Positions 43,109-52,968 of a stretch of 64,000 nucleotides of DNA are shown in pieces (position 1 is the stretch's first letter; each line of letters starts with the position of its first letter). The notes beneath the pieces are model-generated. The model was not told the origin of the DNA. It did not search any database and saw nothing but the letters and a program-made list of their open reading frames with translations. Position numbers and translations under genes: made by a program. The DNA is from Vreelandella olivaria (GTDB lineage: Bacteria > Pseudomonadota > Gammaproteobacteria > Pseudomonadales > Halomonadaceae), in NCBI RefSeq assembly GCF_023507745.1, contig NZ_JALPZO010000008.1:62001-126000 (forward strand), given 5' to 3'.

Positions 43109-43959
43109 AAGGAAGTGCGTCCAGTAGGATCAAGAACATCGCGTAACCAGTCACCGAGCAGGTTCAACCCCAGCACGGTTAATAGAATGGCCAGGCCAGG
43201 AAAGACACTGACCCACCATGCTGTTTGCAGATAAGTCCGCCCCTCTGCCAGCATACCACCCCAGCTGGGAATCACAGGATCTACGCCAAGCCCCAGAAAC
43301 GTCAGACTGCTTTCCAATAGAATATTGTTGGCCACATTCAAGGTCATTAGCACGATGACCGGACCAATTAAGTTAGGCAACAGGTGTTGGAAGAGGATAC
43401 GCACATCCTTTACCCCGATCGCTTTGGCCGCCAGAATGAACTCACGATCACGCAATGAAAGTACCGACCCCCTGACCAATCGTGCGTACTGCACCCACTG
43501 GGAAATAATCAGCAGGATAATCATATTGGTCAGGCCGCCACCAATCACAGCGATAAAGGTGATGGCCAGCAGGATAAAGGGGAGCGCGAGCTGCACATCG
43601 GCAAAACGCATAACGATCATATCCAGGAATCCACCATAATAGCCGGCCACCAAGCCCATAAAGATGCCAATGACGACCGCTCCCAGGGCTGAGTAAACCC
43701 CCACTTTTAATGAGATCTCCCCGCCAATAATGACCCGGGCCAGAACATCGCGGCCCAGCGGATCAGTCCCCAGTGGAAAACTGGGCTCTACCAGGGGTGG
43801 CGTTAGCCGGTAGGCCAAGTTCAGCTCAGACCCACCGCCAGGAAACAGCCAGCCAGAGAAGATGACGGCCAGGCCGATACCGCCGATGAGCAGTACACCC
43901 AGGATGAATTCCAGGTTTTTGAAGCGTTTCAACTTATTGGTTTTGATAGCTGCCGTCAT
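43105..43959 (-). CDS. Peptide-type ABC transporter permease (DppC/GsiD-like)
   Basis: 284 residues, six membrane segments. Features include FPLGTDPLGRDVLARVIIGG in the N-terminal region and the EAA loop ILAAKAIGVKDVRILFQHLL, followed by LTFLGLGVDPVIPSWGGML. It forms the channel with the DppB-like permease encoded 2 bases upstream. Confidence 0.94.
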   Translation of the reverse strand: MTAAIKTNKLKRFKNLEFILGVLLIGGIGLAVIFSGWLFPGGGSELNLAYRLTPPLVEPSFPLGTDPLGRDVLARVIIGGEISLKVGVYSALGAVVIGIFMGLVAGYYGGFLDMIVMRFADVQLALPFILLAITFIAVIGGGLTNMIILLIISQWVQYARLVRGSVLSLRDREFILAAKAIGVKDVRILFQHLLPNLIGPVIVLMTLNVANNILLESSLTFLGLGVDPVIPSWGGMLAEGRTYLQTAWWVSVFPGLAILLTVLGLNLLGDWLRDVLDPTGRTSL

Positions 43960-43961
43960 GG

Positions 43962-44885
43962 TTATTCCTTGCGCACTCTGGGGTCGACCAAGCCATAAGC
44001 GATATCAACGAGAAGGTTGATAGAGATGATCATTAACGAGAGCACGGTGATAACGCCCTGCAAGACGGGATAGTCCCGTGCCGACACGGCTTCAAACGCC
44101 AAGGTGCCTAAACCAGGCCAATTAAATACTCGCTCCACAACGACGATGCCGCCAAGCAATCCACCAAACTGCAAACCGAAATAAGTAATCAATGGAATAG
44201 AGCAGTTACGCAGTGCGTGCTTGTAAAGTACAACAGTGTTGGAAAGACCTTTTGCTCGTGCCACCATAATGTACTGCGAGCGTAAGGTGTCCAACATGGT
44301 GGTTCGCACTAAGCGCACGTTCGTCGCGGTTAGGATAATCCCCATTGTGGCGGCGGGCATAATAAAGCTGGAGAACCCCTCCATACCACTCGGCGGCAAT
44401 AAATTGAAAGTGATTGAAAGTAGCAGCACCAGCATAATAGCCAGCCAAAAATTAGGAAAAGAGAGGCCAATCAGAGAAAAAACCCTAATCATTTGATCTG
44501 GCCACCTGCCCCGCGATACGGCCGCCTTAATACCCAGTGGTATCGATACGACGATAGATACAAATAGCGAGGCGAAAGCTAACGCCAAGGTGGCTGGTAA
44601 AGCGCGTCCAATCAGATCGCTCACCGGAGTACCACCCATAAAACTACGGCCAAAATCACCTACCACCAAGCCACGCAGGAAGCCGATGTACTGGGCCAAA
44701 AACGATTGATTCAAGCCTAGCGCTTCACGAATCCTGTTTAGATCCGCTTCAGTAATACTGCCCGCTCCTTGAGCAAGCATCACCGCGGGATCACCGGTTA
44801 GCCGGATCGCAAAGGAGACAATCAGCGTTACGGCTATCACCACAAAGATGGCTTGCAGAACTCGATATAGAAGAAACTTTGCCAC
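43962..44885 (-). CDS. Peptide-type ABC transporter permease (DppB/GsiC-like)
   Basis: 307 residues, six membrane segments, GTG start at 44885 with AGAGG five bases before it. An ATG at 44981 would overlap the binding-protein gene and add residues not seen in the family. The start KFLLYRVLQAIFVVIAVTLI and the loop MVARAKGLSNTVVLYKHALR are characteristic. Works with the DppC-like partner. Confidence 0.93.
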   Translation of the reverse strand: MAKFLLYRVLQAIFVVIAVTLIVSFAIRLTGDPAVMLAQGAGSITEADLNRIREALGLNQSFLAQYIGFLRGLVVGDFGRSFMGGTPVSDLIGRALPATLALAFASLFVSIVVSIPLGIKAAVSRGRWPDQMIRVFSLIGLSFPNFWLAIMLVLLLSITFNLLPPSGMEGFSSFIMPAATMGIILTATNVRLVRTTMLDTLRSQYIMVARAKGLSNTVVLYKHALRNCSIPLITYFGLQFGGLLGGIVVVERVFNWPGLGTLAFEAVSARDYPVLQGVITVLSLMIISINLLVDIAYGLVDPRVRKE

Positions 44886-44931
44886 GATGACCTCTTCGCT
44901 CTTCAGCCTGTAACGCTGATATGAAGCTCCA

Positions 44932-44952
44932 GCCGCTATGTGTTCAAGCGGC
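44932..44952 (-). terminator. Intercistronic hairpin after the peptide-binding protein gene
   Basis: GCCGCT and AGCGGC form a 6-bp stem with a 9-base loop in the 82-base gap before the permease gene; no T run. Probably adjusts expression of binding protein versus permease. Confidence 0.4.
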
Positions 44953-44967
44953 CGGATTACACGGCTG

Positions 44968-46497
44968 TCAGTCAGTAACATCCACGTCGGTTAAGCGCAT
45001 CCGGTTATCCGGGGCGGGCTCAAAGTTCTGCACTCGGTCACGTACACCATACAGGGCATTAATGCTATATAGCGGCATTTCCAGAGCGCGATCCTGGGTA
45101 TAACGCGCAATGGCCTGGAGCAGCGCTTCGCGCTCATCTGGATCGGTAATGCTACGCTGGGCCTGGAGCATCTCATCAAGCTCTGCATCACTGTCGTAGG
45201 GATTCCAGCGTTCGCCAGTGTGATACATCAGATAGGCGGTATTATCGAAATCAAATGTCCAGCCTCCCCATTTCTGCTGAAACATCTCCCCGGTACGCCC
45301 CGCCGGAATGATGTCATTGAGCAGCACATTGGTTTCATAAGGCTGGATAGAGACCGTAATACCGACCCCTTGCAGGTAAGACGCGACTACCTGGGCGACT
45401 TCACCGAAGGTGGAATCATTGCCGCGCACATCAATCTGTACCGTGGCTCCTGGCCCAATACCAGCCTCGTCCAGCAATTGGCGAGCCTGCTGAGGATCAA
45501 AGGGCAACGGTTGCATATCCGGGTCATTGCCAAACGACTGGGCTCCCTGGAAGCTGGCGATCATTTCGCCCTCTCCAGCCAGAATGGAGTCGATAATGGC
45601 TTGGCGATCCACCGCCATAATCAGTGCTTTTCTGACCCGCTCATCGGCGGTAATGCCTGACTGGGTGTTAAAGCGAATCGCTTCAACGGTCGGGGAAGGC
45701 ACACTAACAACGCTAGCATGGGCGTGATTATTAATCGTGTCGATCATGCCAATGGGAATCGTCGGAGGGATAACGATATCGACACGCCCAGCCTGCAATT
45801 CAGCCACCGCGGTGGAGGGTTCGGAGATAAAGCGGTACGTGACTTCGTCAAGCTTTGGCGCGCCTCCCCAATGGTCAGCATATGCTTCCAGCTTTACATT
45901 CTCACGAGGAGTATAGGCCACTACTCTGAAGGGTCCAGTGCCTACCGGATGCGTATTGAAGTGTTCATCGCCATGCTCGGCCAGATACTCCGGCGGCACA
46001 ATCATCGCACCATAACCCGCCAGCTTTGTCAGTAGCACCGGGTCAGGCTCGCTAAGATGGAAATCGACAGTATAATCATCAATGACTTCGACACTGTCGA
46101 TAGCCGTGTAGTTTGAGCGCTGCGGACCTTGGGCACCAGCATCACCTAACAACCGATCAAACGTGAACTTGACCGCCTCGGCATTAAAAGCCTCTCCGTT
46201 GTGAAAGGTAACCCCCTCGCGCAGGATAAAACGAATCCGCGTACCGTCATCCAACTCCTCCCACTCAGTGGCAAGACCGGGCACCAACTCCATATCAGGG
46301 CCGCGATAGGTCAAGCCATCAAAAATATTGGTGGCCACGGCAGCCCAGTTGACCAGGAACGTATCGATAGGGTCCCAGCTACCCGGGTCCTGGGGTGAGG
46401 CGATCGTTAACGAACCAGCCTGGGCGGAGGTGGAGAAGGCAACGCTCAGAGCCAACCCTGCGATGGCACCACTGAGCACACGTTTGGTTCTTTGCAT
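44968..46497 (-). CDS. Peptide/glutathione-type ABC substrate-binding protein (SBP_bac_5)
   Basis: 509 residues with a Sec signal (AGLALSVAFSTSAQA). Family marks: ATEWEELDDGTRIRFILREG, VTFHNGEAFNAEAVKFTFDR, NTHPVGTGPFRVVAYTPREN. It belongs to the large class binding di- and oligopeptides, glutathione or opines. The M14 peptidase in the operon favours a peptide-like substrate, probably one with a C-terminal residue that is removed. Confidence 0.93.
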   Translation of the reverse strand: MQRTKRVLSGAIAGLALSVAFSTSAQAGSLTIASPQDPGSWDPIDTFLVNWAAVATNIFDGLTYRGPDMELVPGLATEWEELDDGTRIRFILREGVTFHNGEAFNAEAVKFTFDRLLGDAGAQGPQRSNYTAIDSVEVIDDYTVDFHLSEPDPVLLTKLAGYGAMIVPPEYLAEHGDEHFNTHPVGTGPFRVVAYTPRENVKLEAYADHWGGAPKLDEVTYRFISEPSTAVAELQAGRVDIVIPPTIPIGMIDTINNHAHASVVSVPSPTVEAIRFNTQSGITADERVRKALIMAVDRQAIIDSILAGEGEMIASFQGAQSFGNDPDMQPLPFDPQQARQLLDEAGIGPGATVQIDVRGNDSTFGEVAQVVASYLQGVGITVSIQPYETNVLLNDIIPAGRTGEMFQQKWGGWTFDFDNTAYLMYHTGERWNPYDSDAELDEMLQAQRSITDPDEREALLQAIARYTQDRALEMPLYSINALYGVRDRVQNFEPAPDNRMRLTDVDVTD

Positions 46498-46590
46498 GGG
46501 TGTTCACTCCTGTTTTTTATCACCAGCCTTGCTATCGGATGATGAGCAAGGCGCTTTTGAGTCACATAGTGCTATTGGTTAGGCAATCGG

Positions 46591-48441
46591 TTACGACACC
46601 AAACGATGCCCGCTGGCCTCTTGGGCGGCAAAATGCCCTTCAGCCACCTGCTTTAACAACAAATGCTCGGGCTCGTCACCCACTTTACGAATGGGGCTAA
46701 GAATATCGCCCTGTAGCAATACACGCTCTCGCCGCTGGGAGGGGTCAGCCACGGGCACCGCACTCAAAAGCTTCCGGGTGTAAGCATGGTGAGGAGTATC
46801 AAACACCGCTCGACGCGAGCCCAGCTCTACCACTTGGCCAAGGTGTAAAACCGCCACGCGGTGGCTCATTTTTTCCACTACTGCCATGTCGTGGCTAATG
46901 AACAGATAGGCTAAACCTTCGTCCTGTTGCAGCTCCATCAATAGATGAATGATCTGTGCCTGAATAGAGACATCAAGTGCCGATAACGCTTCATCGGCAA
47001 TGATTAACTTGGGCTTAGATGCCAAAGCGCGAGCGATACAGATGCGCTGGCGCTGGCCTCCGGAAAACTCATGGGGGTAACGTTCAGCCTGATCCGCGCT
47101 TAAGCCAACACGCTCCAACAGTTGATCAATACGTTGCCGTATCGCCTTGGAACCGTGCAGCAGACCATGCGTGCGGATAGGCTCAGCTATCGAAAACCCG
47201 ACCGTCTTGCGTGGATCCAGCGAGGCAAACGGGTCTTGAAAGATGTACTGAATCTCTTGACGCAGGCGCATCTTTTCTGCCCGCGACATATCAGCAACAG
47301 CCTTACCACCAAAACGTACCGTACCGCTGGTGCTTTCCTGAAGCTGTTGAATGGTGCGTCCAATAGTTGATTTTCCAGAGCCGGACTCCCCCACCAGCGC
47401 CAAGGTTTCACCGGGAAAAATAGTAAAACTAACGTTCTCAACCGCATGTACGCGATGACTGATGCCGCCAAAAAAGCCTTTACGGATATCGAAACGAGTG
47501 ACCAGGTTTTCTACTTCTACAACGGGAGTGACATCAAGTTTGGCGGTATCCTGCCGTCGGCTTTCACCACGCGTATGTGTAATATCACCCTTCAGTTCGA
47601 CTAAAGGCTCCATACGAGGCAGATCTTCACCCTGCATACTCCCAAGCTTAGGCACCGCCGCTAACAGCGCTTGAGTATAGGGATGCTGGGGGCGGGCGAA
47701 TATCTCCTCTACCGCTGCTTCCTCAACCTTTTCGCCATGGCGCATGACTACCACTTGATCAGCCATTTCGGCTACCACCCCCATATCATGGGTGATGAAG
47801 ATAACCGCCATCCCCAGTTCCTGCTGCAGGTCGCGCATGATGGTGAGAATTTGGGCCTGGATTGTTACGTCGAGCGCCGTCGTGGGCTCATCCGCTACTA
47901 GCACCTTAGGACGGCACGCCAGCGCCATGGCAATCATCACCCGCTGGCGCATGCCGCCTGACAACTGGTGAGGGTAGCGTTTTAATAGCGCTTCAGCATC
48001 GGCCAGGCGCACCAGCTTCAACAGTTTTACTGCTTCAGCTCGGGCCGAAGCCTGAGTGTGCTTTTCGTGTAACACCAGCACTTCAGTGATCTGATCGCCG
48101 ATCGTATAAACGGGATTTAGCGAGGTCATCGGCTCCTGAAAGATCATGGCAATATCCTTACCACGTATCTTGCGCATCGCCTTATCAGAAAGCTGGGTAA
48201 GATCTTGCACATCGCCATGGGCATCGCGGTGGAAAAGAATTGATCCCTCGGTAATCTCAGCGTTCATGTACTCAACCAAGCGCATGATGGCCAGAGAAGT
48301 CACCGATTTACCCGAACCGGACTCACCGACAATAGCCGTTGTTTTTCCCGGATAAACCTCAAAACTGAGGTTCTTAACCACTCGATTGGAACCAAAGTTA
48401 ACGCTCAAGGAGCGAACTGATAGCGCGGGTGTCGTTGTCAC
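46591..48441 (-). CDS. Dual ABC ATPase (DppDF fusion, GsiA-like)
   Basis: 616 residues with two complete nucleotide-binding domains. First: [35 protein letters not shown]; second (from about 320): [36 protein letters not shown]. Each ends with the oligopeptide-transporter C-terminal extension ([27 protein letters not shown]). It is the first gene of the five-gene operon and energises the two permeases. The domain fusion is as in GsiA of the glutathione importer. Confidence 0.95.
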   Translation of the reverse strand: MTTTPALSVRSLSVNFGSNRVVKNLSFEVYPGKTTAIVGESGSGKSVTSLAIMRLVEYMNAEITEGSILFHRDAHGDVQDLTQLSDKAMRKIRGKDIAMIFQEPMTSLNPVYTIGDQITEVLVLHEKHTQASARAEAVKLLKLVRLADAEALLKRYPHQLSGGMRQRVMIAMALACRPKVLVADEPTTALDVTIQAQILTIMRDLQQELGMAVIFITHDMGVVAEMADQVVVMRHGEKVEEAAVEEIFARPQHPYTQALLAAVPKLGSMQGEDLPRMEPLVELKGDITHTRGESRRQDTAKLDVTPVVEVENLVTRFDIRKGFFGGISHRVHAVENVSFTIFPGETLALVGESGSGKSTIGRTIQQLQESTSGTVRFGGKAVADMSRAEKMRLRQEIQYIFQDPFASLDPRKTVGFSIAEPIRTHGLLHGSKAIRQRIDQLLERVGLSADQAERYPHEFSGGQRQRICIARALASKPKLIIADEALSALDVSIQAQIIHLLMELQQDEGLAYLFISHDMAVVEKMSHRVAVLHLGQVVELGSRRAVFDTPHHAYTRKLLSAVPVADPSQRRERVLLQGDILSPIRKVGDEPEHLLLKQVAEGHFAAQEASGHRLVS

Positions 48442-48650
48442 AAGTTGCCATGCTCCCTACTTATGGGCAGCGTTCTCTTTATGCTTGAAGCTTGCTGCCT
48501 AGAGCCTGCCTAAACCATTAGTCGTGTTGTATAGCGGGTCGATTCAAACTACTTATCATGTTCGACTTTTGTCAACCCATCATTAATCAGCGCCCACTCA
48601 TCTCTACTGCCGATATAGTTTTTGACGCACGGGCAATTATGCTGGACACA

Positions 48651-48681
48651 AAAAACTCCCTATAGGGAAGGGAGTTTTTTT
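48651..48681. terminator. Bidirectional terminator
   Basis: AAAAACTCCC, a 9-base loop and GGGAGTTTTTTT form a stem with flanking A and T runs. It lies in the 288-base gap between the ABC operon start and the next - strand gene; no other feature is visible there beyond the expected promoter. Confidence 0.85.
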
Positions 48682-48729
48682 ATTCCGCTATTTCATGACG
48701 ATGACTGACTATCGAAGTAACCCCATCAC

Positions 48730-49077
48730 CTATCCCACCCGATGCTGCTTTAGCACGGTAAAGCCCCTTTCTTCTTCATTTTGAGGCTGAACGGGCACTT
48801 GACGCGTGCCAGCCAGCAGATACCATTCCGCTTCTGTGAGACAGTGCTGGCACCAGTGGCCAAGGGCAGCGGCGCTCTCTTCACGGGTTAGCTGGCCACC
48901 ACGAAAGTCGTGGGCGAGCAGTAATAAATTCTGGCGGGCGGTGCGAGCACGGGCATTCCCACCGTGCACCTTGGAAAGTGGACAGCGTCGATCGTAGGCC
49001 GCGTTGGTTAATGCATTTAACCAACGCTCCAATTCATGCGCCTGAATACCGCCGTAAACGGCCAAACTGCACTCCAT
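48730..49077 (-). CDS. Conserved hypothetical protein
   Basis: 115 residues, soluble, predicted mostly helical, with several His and Cys residues (ALGHWCQHCLTEAEWYLLAG). I do not recognise a family. Codon pattern and the lack of a better frame on the other strand support coding. An isolated gene between the bidirectional terminator and the LysR gene; no functional hint. Confidence 0.5.
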   Translation of the reverse strand: MECSLAVYGGIQAHELERWLNALTNAAYDRRCPLSKVHGGNARARTARQNLLLLAHDFRGGQLTREESAAALGHWCQHCLTEAEWYLLAGTRQVPVQPQNEEERGFTVLKQHRVG

Positions 49078-49241
49078 GCTGAGCGGTTAATAATTGAGCG
49101 AGCGCACCCGAGGGTGACACTAAGCGAAAAGGACGTAAGACTGCCCGATTTTGAGATAACTGTCACCTTTTGCCAGCTGCGCTGCACCGAAACGCCTAGC
49201 TCATACTATACCTGCTAATCGCTTAAAATGATTTTTAAACG

Positions 49242-50147
49242 TCAGTAATTCATCAGCGTCTCTTTCGCTTTTCGCTTAAGAGAAGCCAACACTTTAGACT
49301 CATGCCACTCTGGGCGATACACAATTCCAAAACCAAACGACAATGCAGGAACGAACGGAAGCACCTTGACACGGCTGTATTGAGAAAGCTGATCTTTCGC
49401 AGTAATGGGGTTAATCACTGTTACGCCGACATCGTTGGCCACCAACGCACTGATAGTACCGATATTGGCTTCCGTTTTACCGGCAATTTTTACACCGTGC
49501 TCGGCCACCAGTTCCAGCAGCGGATTCGTGCTGATACTTGGCTGATTGCTGATAACCAAATGCTGACCACGCAAGTCGCTGACTTCAATGATGTCATGTT
49601 TGGCTAACTCAAGCTTTTCTGGCACTAGCGCCACCGCTTCTGTTACCAGCAGCGTTTCTGTGAACAGCTGGGGCGAAGTGGCTGGCAACGTGATAAAGCC
49701 AATATCAGCATGGCTTGACTCCACCGCGCTCTGCACATCGTGGCTCGACATCATATCCAGGCTAATACTTATCCGGCTATTGTCAGCCAGTAATGCTGCC
49801 ACCACCTGAGGCACAAAACCGAAACATAGCCCAGGAATCGCTGCAATCCTCAAACGTGATGTGCCGAACTCCTTAAGCGCCAGCACGCTATGGCGCAACT
49901 CTTCAATATTTCCCATCAGCCTTAGAATTTCATCGTATAGCTCGCGTGCTTCAGGCGTTGCTAGCAAACGGTTCTTTTCACGCAGAAAGAGTTGAATCCC
50001 CAGATTCTCTTCAAGCTGTGCCAGCGAGCGACTCACCCCCGATTGCGTCATGCCGAGAAGGCGTGCAGTACCTGAAGCGCTCCCCACTTCGTACAGTGTC
50101 TTAAAAGTTGCTAATGCTTTCAACGAGTTAATGGTTACCTCAGGCAT
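49242..50147 (-). CDS. LysR-family transcriptional regulator of the adjacent catabolic cluster
   Basis: 301 residues. N-terminal winged helix (GSASGTARLLGMTQSGVSRS) and a C-terminal effector domain with LRIAAIPGLCFGFVPQVVAA, similar to OccR/NocR-like regulators of opine and amino-acid use. It is divergent from the aminotransferase gene with a 109-base shared promoter region, the classic arrangement for a LysR activator responding to a pathway intermediate. Confidence 0.9.
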   Translation of the reverse strand: MPEVTINSLKALATFKTLYEVGSASGTARLLGMTQSGVSRSLAQLEENLGIQLFLREKNRLLATPEARELYDEILRLMGNIEELRHSVLALKEFGTSRLRIAAIPGLCFGFVPQVVAALLADNSRISISLDMMSSHDVQSAVESSHADIGFITLPATSPQLFTETLLVTEAVALVPEKLELAKHDIIEVSDLRGQHLVISNQPSISTNPLLELVAEHGVKIAGKTEANIGTISALVANDVGVTVINPITAKDQLSQYSRVKVLPFVPALSFGFGIVYRPEWHESKVLASLKRKAKETLMNY

Positions 50148-50256
50148 GATTTTTACTCATTGATATTAGAAAAACGATCATATATTGAAATATAGTAACA
50201 AGCCTACCTAGACTGCAAGAGCGATTTTTCACCACACCATAAAGACGGAAAACCTG
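50148..50256. promoter_or_regulatory. Divergent promoter region with LysR-type dyad
   Basis: TATATTGAAATATA at 50181-50194 is a perfect AT-rich dyad with a 2-base centre, placed between the divergent LysR and aminotransferase genes. It is the best candidate operator for the regulator. Confidence 0.5.
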
Positions 50257-51618
50257 ATGACCGACTCTCCGCTGTTCTACCAGGCAGGCCCTGTCCTGCC
50301 GGAGGTCAGCCATGCTGATGGCGTCATGCTCTGGGATACCCAGGGCAACGATTATCTGGATGGCTGTTCCGGGGCCATCTCTTGCAACCTGGGTCATGGC
50401 CGTCAGGATATTCGTGATGCCATGCTCGCCCAGATGGGCAAGGTAGCCTTCACCTATCGCACTCAGTTTGAGAGCCCCCCCGCCATTGCGCTTGGCAACC
50501 AACTGGTCGAGCTGTTTGACGCTGAACTGGGCAAAGTGTTTTTCATCTCCAGCGGCTCCGAGGCGGTGGAGTCTGCTATCAAACTGGCGCGGCAATACTT
50601 TTTCGCTTTGGGCCAGCCCCAGCGCCAGCGGTTCGTTTCGCTGCGCCCTTCTTACCACGGCAGCACCATGGGAGCACTGGGCATGACCGGCTATCACCCC
50701 TTGGAAGCGCCTTTCACCAGCATGACACACGCTTCCATCAAAGTGCCGGGACCAGATTACTATCGTCATCAGGATAGTAATGACGATACCCACGTCGACC
50801 GTGTGCTGGCAGAAACCCGCGCAGCCATGGAATCCGCCGGGCCTGAATCTCTGATTGGTTTTGTACTGGAGCCGATAGGTGGTGCCAGCACGGGCGCACG
50901 GTTGTTAGGAAAGCGTTACCTGCAGGGCATCCGTGCCCTGTGCGATGAATTTGGTTGCCTGCTGATTGCCGATGAAGTCCTCACTGGCATTGGTCGTACA
51001 GGCACTTGGTTCGCCTGCCAGCATTACGATGTGGTGCCGGACATTCTGGTCACTGCGAAAGGATTGGGCGCTGGCTACTACCCGATTGGCGCGATGCTCG
51101 CCCGTAGCTCTATCGTCGCGGCAGTTATGGCCAGCGGAGGCTTCCTACACGGCCACACCTATGCTGGCAATCCATTGGCCTGTGCCACCGGTCTGGCAGT
51201 GATCGAGGCCATTATACGCGACAACCTACTGCAAAATACCCGCCAGCGCGGTGCGCAGTTGGAAGCCGGGTTGCGGCAGCTTGCCGAGCGCTACGACTGG
51301 GTCGGTCATGTGCGTGGCACAGGCCTGTTATGGGGTATCGAGCTGGTCGCTGATAGTACTTCACGCCAGCCCTTCCCTGCCGAACAAAACCGTTTCGCCC
51401 AGATCACGGCATTGGCCAAACAGGAAGGCCTGCTGATCTACCCCCGCCGCACCCTGGATGGCATTGCCGGCGACCACTTCCTGGTCTGCCCGCCGCTGAC
51501 CATTCAGGCCCAGGAAGTCGACACCCTGCTGGAACGCCTGGAGCGCGCCATGGCGCGTTTTGATCAAGCACTTACCACGTCTTCTGTCCGGTACACACAA
51601 TCCACCCGAGAGAGCTGA
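50257..51618 (+). CDS. Class III PLP-dependent aminotransferase
   Basis: 453 residues. Fold type I marks: FFISSGSEAVESAIKLARQY, LRPSYHGSTMGALGMTG, LLIADEVLTGIGRTGTWF with the cofactor-binding Asp, and PLP lysine Lys268 in TAKGLGAGYYPIG. Class III enzymes act on omega- or beta-amino groups as well as on gamma-aminobutyrate. In this cluster a beta-amino acid is the best fit because its product, a 3-oxo acid, suits the CoA transferase and thiolase that follow 5 bases downstream. Confidence 0.92.
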   Translation: MTDSPLFYQAGPVLPEVSHADGVMLWDTQGNDYLDGCSGAISCNLGHGRQDIRDAMLAQMGKVAFTYRTQFESPPAIALGNQLVELFDAELGKVFFISSGSEAVESAIKLARQYFFALGQPQRQRFVSLRPSYHGSTMGALGMTGYHPLEAPFTSMTHASIKVPGPDYYRHQDSNDDTHVDRVLAETRAAMESAGPESLIGFVLEPIGGASTGARLLGKRYLQGIRALCDEFGCLLIADEVLTGIGRTGTWFACQHYDVVPDILVTAKGLGAGYYPIGAMLARSSIVAAVMASGGFLHGHTYAGNPLACATGLAVIEAIIRDNLLQNTRQRGAQLEAGLRQLAERYDWVGHVRGTGLLWGIELVADSTSRQPFPAEQNRFAQITALAKQEGLLIYPRRTLDGIAGDHFLVCPPLTIQAQEVDTLLERLERAMARFDQALTTSSVRYTQSTRES

Positions 51619-51623
51619 ACGCC

Positions 51624-52325
51624 ATGACGCTGCTGAACCAGAAAGTCTGTGACCTTGACGCGGCCATGGCCAATATCTCTGATGGTGCCACCATTATGGT
51701 CGGCGGCTTTGGCTCGCCGGGCACACCATTTGCGTTGCTCGACGCCTTGCTCGCCAGCGGCCAACGCAACCTTACGCTAATTAAAAACGATGCCAATGAA
51801 CCGGGGATTGGCATTGGAAAGCTGATTGAGGCAGGCCGCGTGAAACGCCTGATTACCTCTCACCTAGGCCTGAACCGAACGGCCATTGAAGCCATGAATA
51901 GCGGCGAGATAGAGGTCACGTTTCATCCCCAGGGACTGTTGGCAGAAAAAATTCGCTGTGCCGGAGTAGGCCACGGCGGCTTTCTCACCGATATCGGGAT
52001 AAGCACGGAAATTGCCGAAGGTCGTCATGAAATCAATCTAGAGGGTGGCACATGGGCTATCGAACCTGCGCTACAGGCCGATGTTGCCCTGGTTCACGCC
52101 GAGCGTGCCGACCGCTATGGCAACCTGATCTATCGCGCCACGGCAAGCAACTTCAACCCCTTGATGGCCATGGCCGCTGAGCGGGTCATTGCGCAGACCT
52201 ACCGTATCGACACCCCAGGCAACCTGCCTATCGACACCATTCACACCCCGTGTGCCTTTATCAGCCACGTGGTGCAGGTTGATCACGCTTCCAGCCAGCA
52301 AGGAGCTTGCCTCCATGATCTCTGA
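51624..52325 (+). CDS. 3-oxoacid CoA-transferase, subunit A
   Basis: 233 residues with the GGFGSPGTPFALLDALL opening and NDANEPGIGIGKLIEAGRV of the alpha subunit family (AtoD/ScoA/PcaI). With subunit B it transfers CoA from succinyl-CoA or acetyl-CoA to a 3-oxo acid. The end overlaps subunit B by 11 bases. Confidence 0.92.
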   Translation: MTLLNQKVCDLDAAMANISDGATIMVGGFGSPGTPFALLDALLASGQRNLTLIKNDANEPGIGIGKLIEAGRVKRLITSHLGLNRTAIEAMNSGEIEVTFHPQGLLAEKIRCAGVGHGGFLTDIGISTEIAEGRHEINLEGGTWAIEPALQADVALVHAERADRYGNLIYRATASNFNPLMAMAAERVIAQTYRIDTPGNLPIDTIHTPCAFISHVVQVDHASSQQGACLHDL

Positions 52326-52968
52326 TCAGCAGCGAATATTGACCCGCGCTGCCCGGGAAGTCACCGACGGACAGATCGTCAATCTGGGTATCGGGCTGCC
52401 AACACGTTTGTTCCACTATCTGCCCGATGACATGAATGTATTGGTGCATTCCGAAAACGGCGTGCTGGGCTGCCGCCCACGGCAAGAAGGCGAATTGCCA
52501 GATAGCGACATGATCGACTCCGGCGGGGCTTACATCGCTACCCGTGCGGGTGCCAGCGTGTTTGATAGCGCCATGTCCTTTGCAATGATCCGCCGCAGTC
52601 GTATCGATGTCACCTTTATGGGAGCTTTCGAGGTGGATCAAGAGGGCAATCTGGCCAACTGGAAAATTCCCGGCAAGTTTTCTCCGGGGATTGGCGGAGC
52701 CATGGAGCTGGCCCAGAAGGTAGCGAGGCTGGTGGTGCTGTGTTCACACAACGACAAACACGGCAACCCCAAGATTCTCACCCGCTGCCAGTTACCCCTG
52801 ACCGCCAGCCGCTGTGTGGCTCGTATTATCACCGAAAAAGCGGTTATGGACGTGACCCCGGCAGGGCTTGAAGTAGTGGAGGTCGCTGAAGGATTGGGCA
52901 TTGAGGCGCTGCGCGAGGCTACCAATGCCACGCTGCTGATCGATGAATCACGTCTAGGGAGATTCTGA
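52315..52968 (+). CDS. 3-oxoacid CoA-transferase, subunit B
   Basis: 217 residues from the ATG at 52315. The catalytic glutamate is in VLVHSENGVLG; GGAYIATRAGASVFDSAMSF and GAFEVDQEGNLANWKIPGK are typical of AtoA/ScoB. Works as a heteromer with the preceding gene product. The stop overlaps the next ATG by one base (TGATG). Confidence 0.93.
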   Translation: MISDQQRILTRAAREVTDGQIVNLGIGLPTRLFHYLPDDMNVLVHSENGVLGCRPRQEGELPDSDMIDSGGAYIATRAGASVFDSAMSFAMIRRSRIDVTFMGAFEVDQEGNLANWKIPGKFSPGIGGAMELAQKVARLVVLCSHNDKHGNPKILTRCQLPLTASRCVARIITEKAVMDVTPAGLEVVEVAEGLGIEALREATNATLLIDESRLGRF

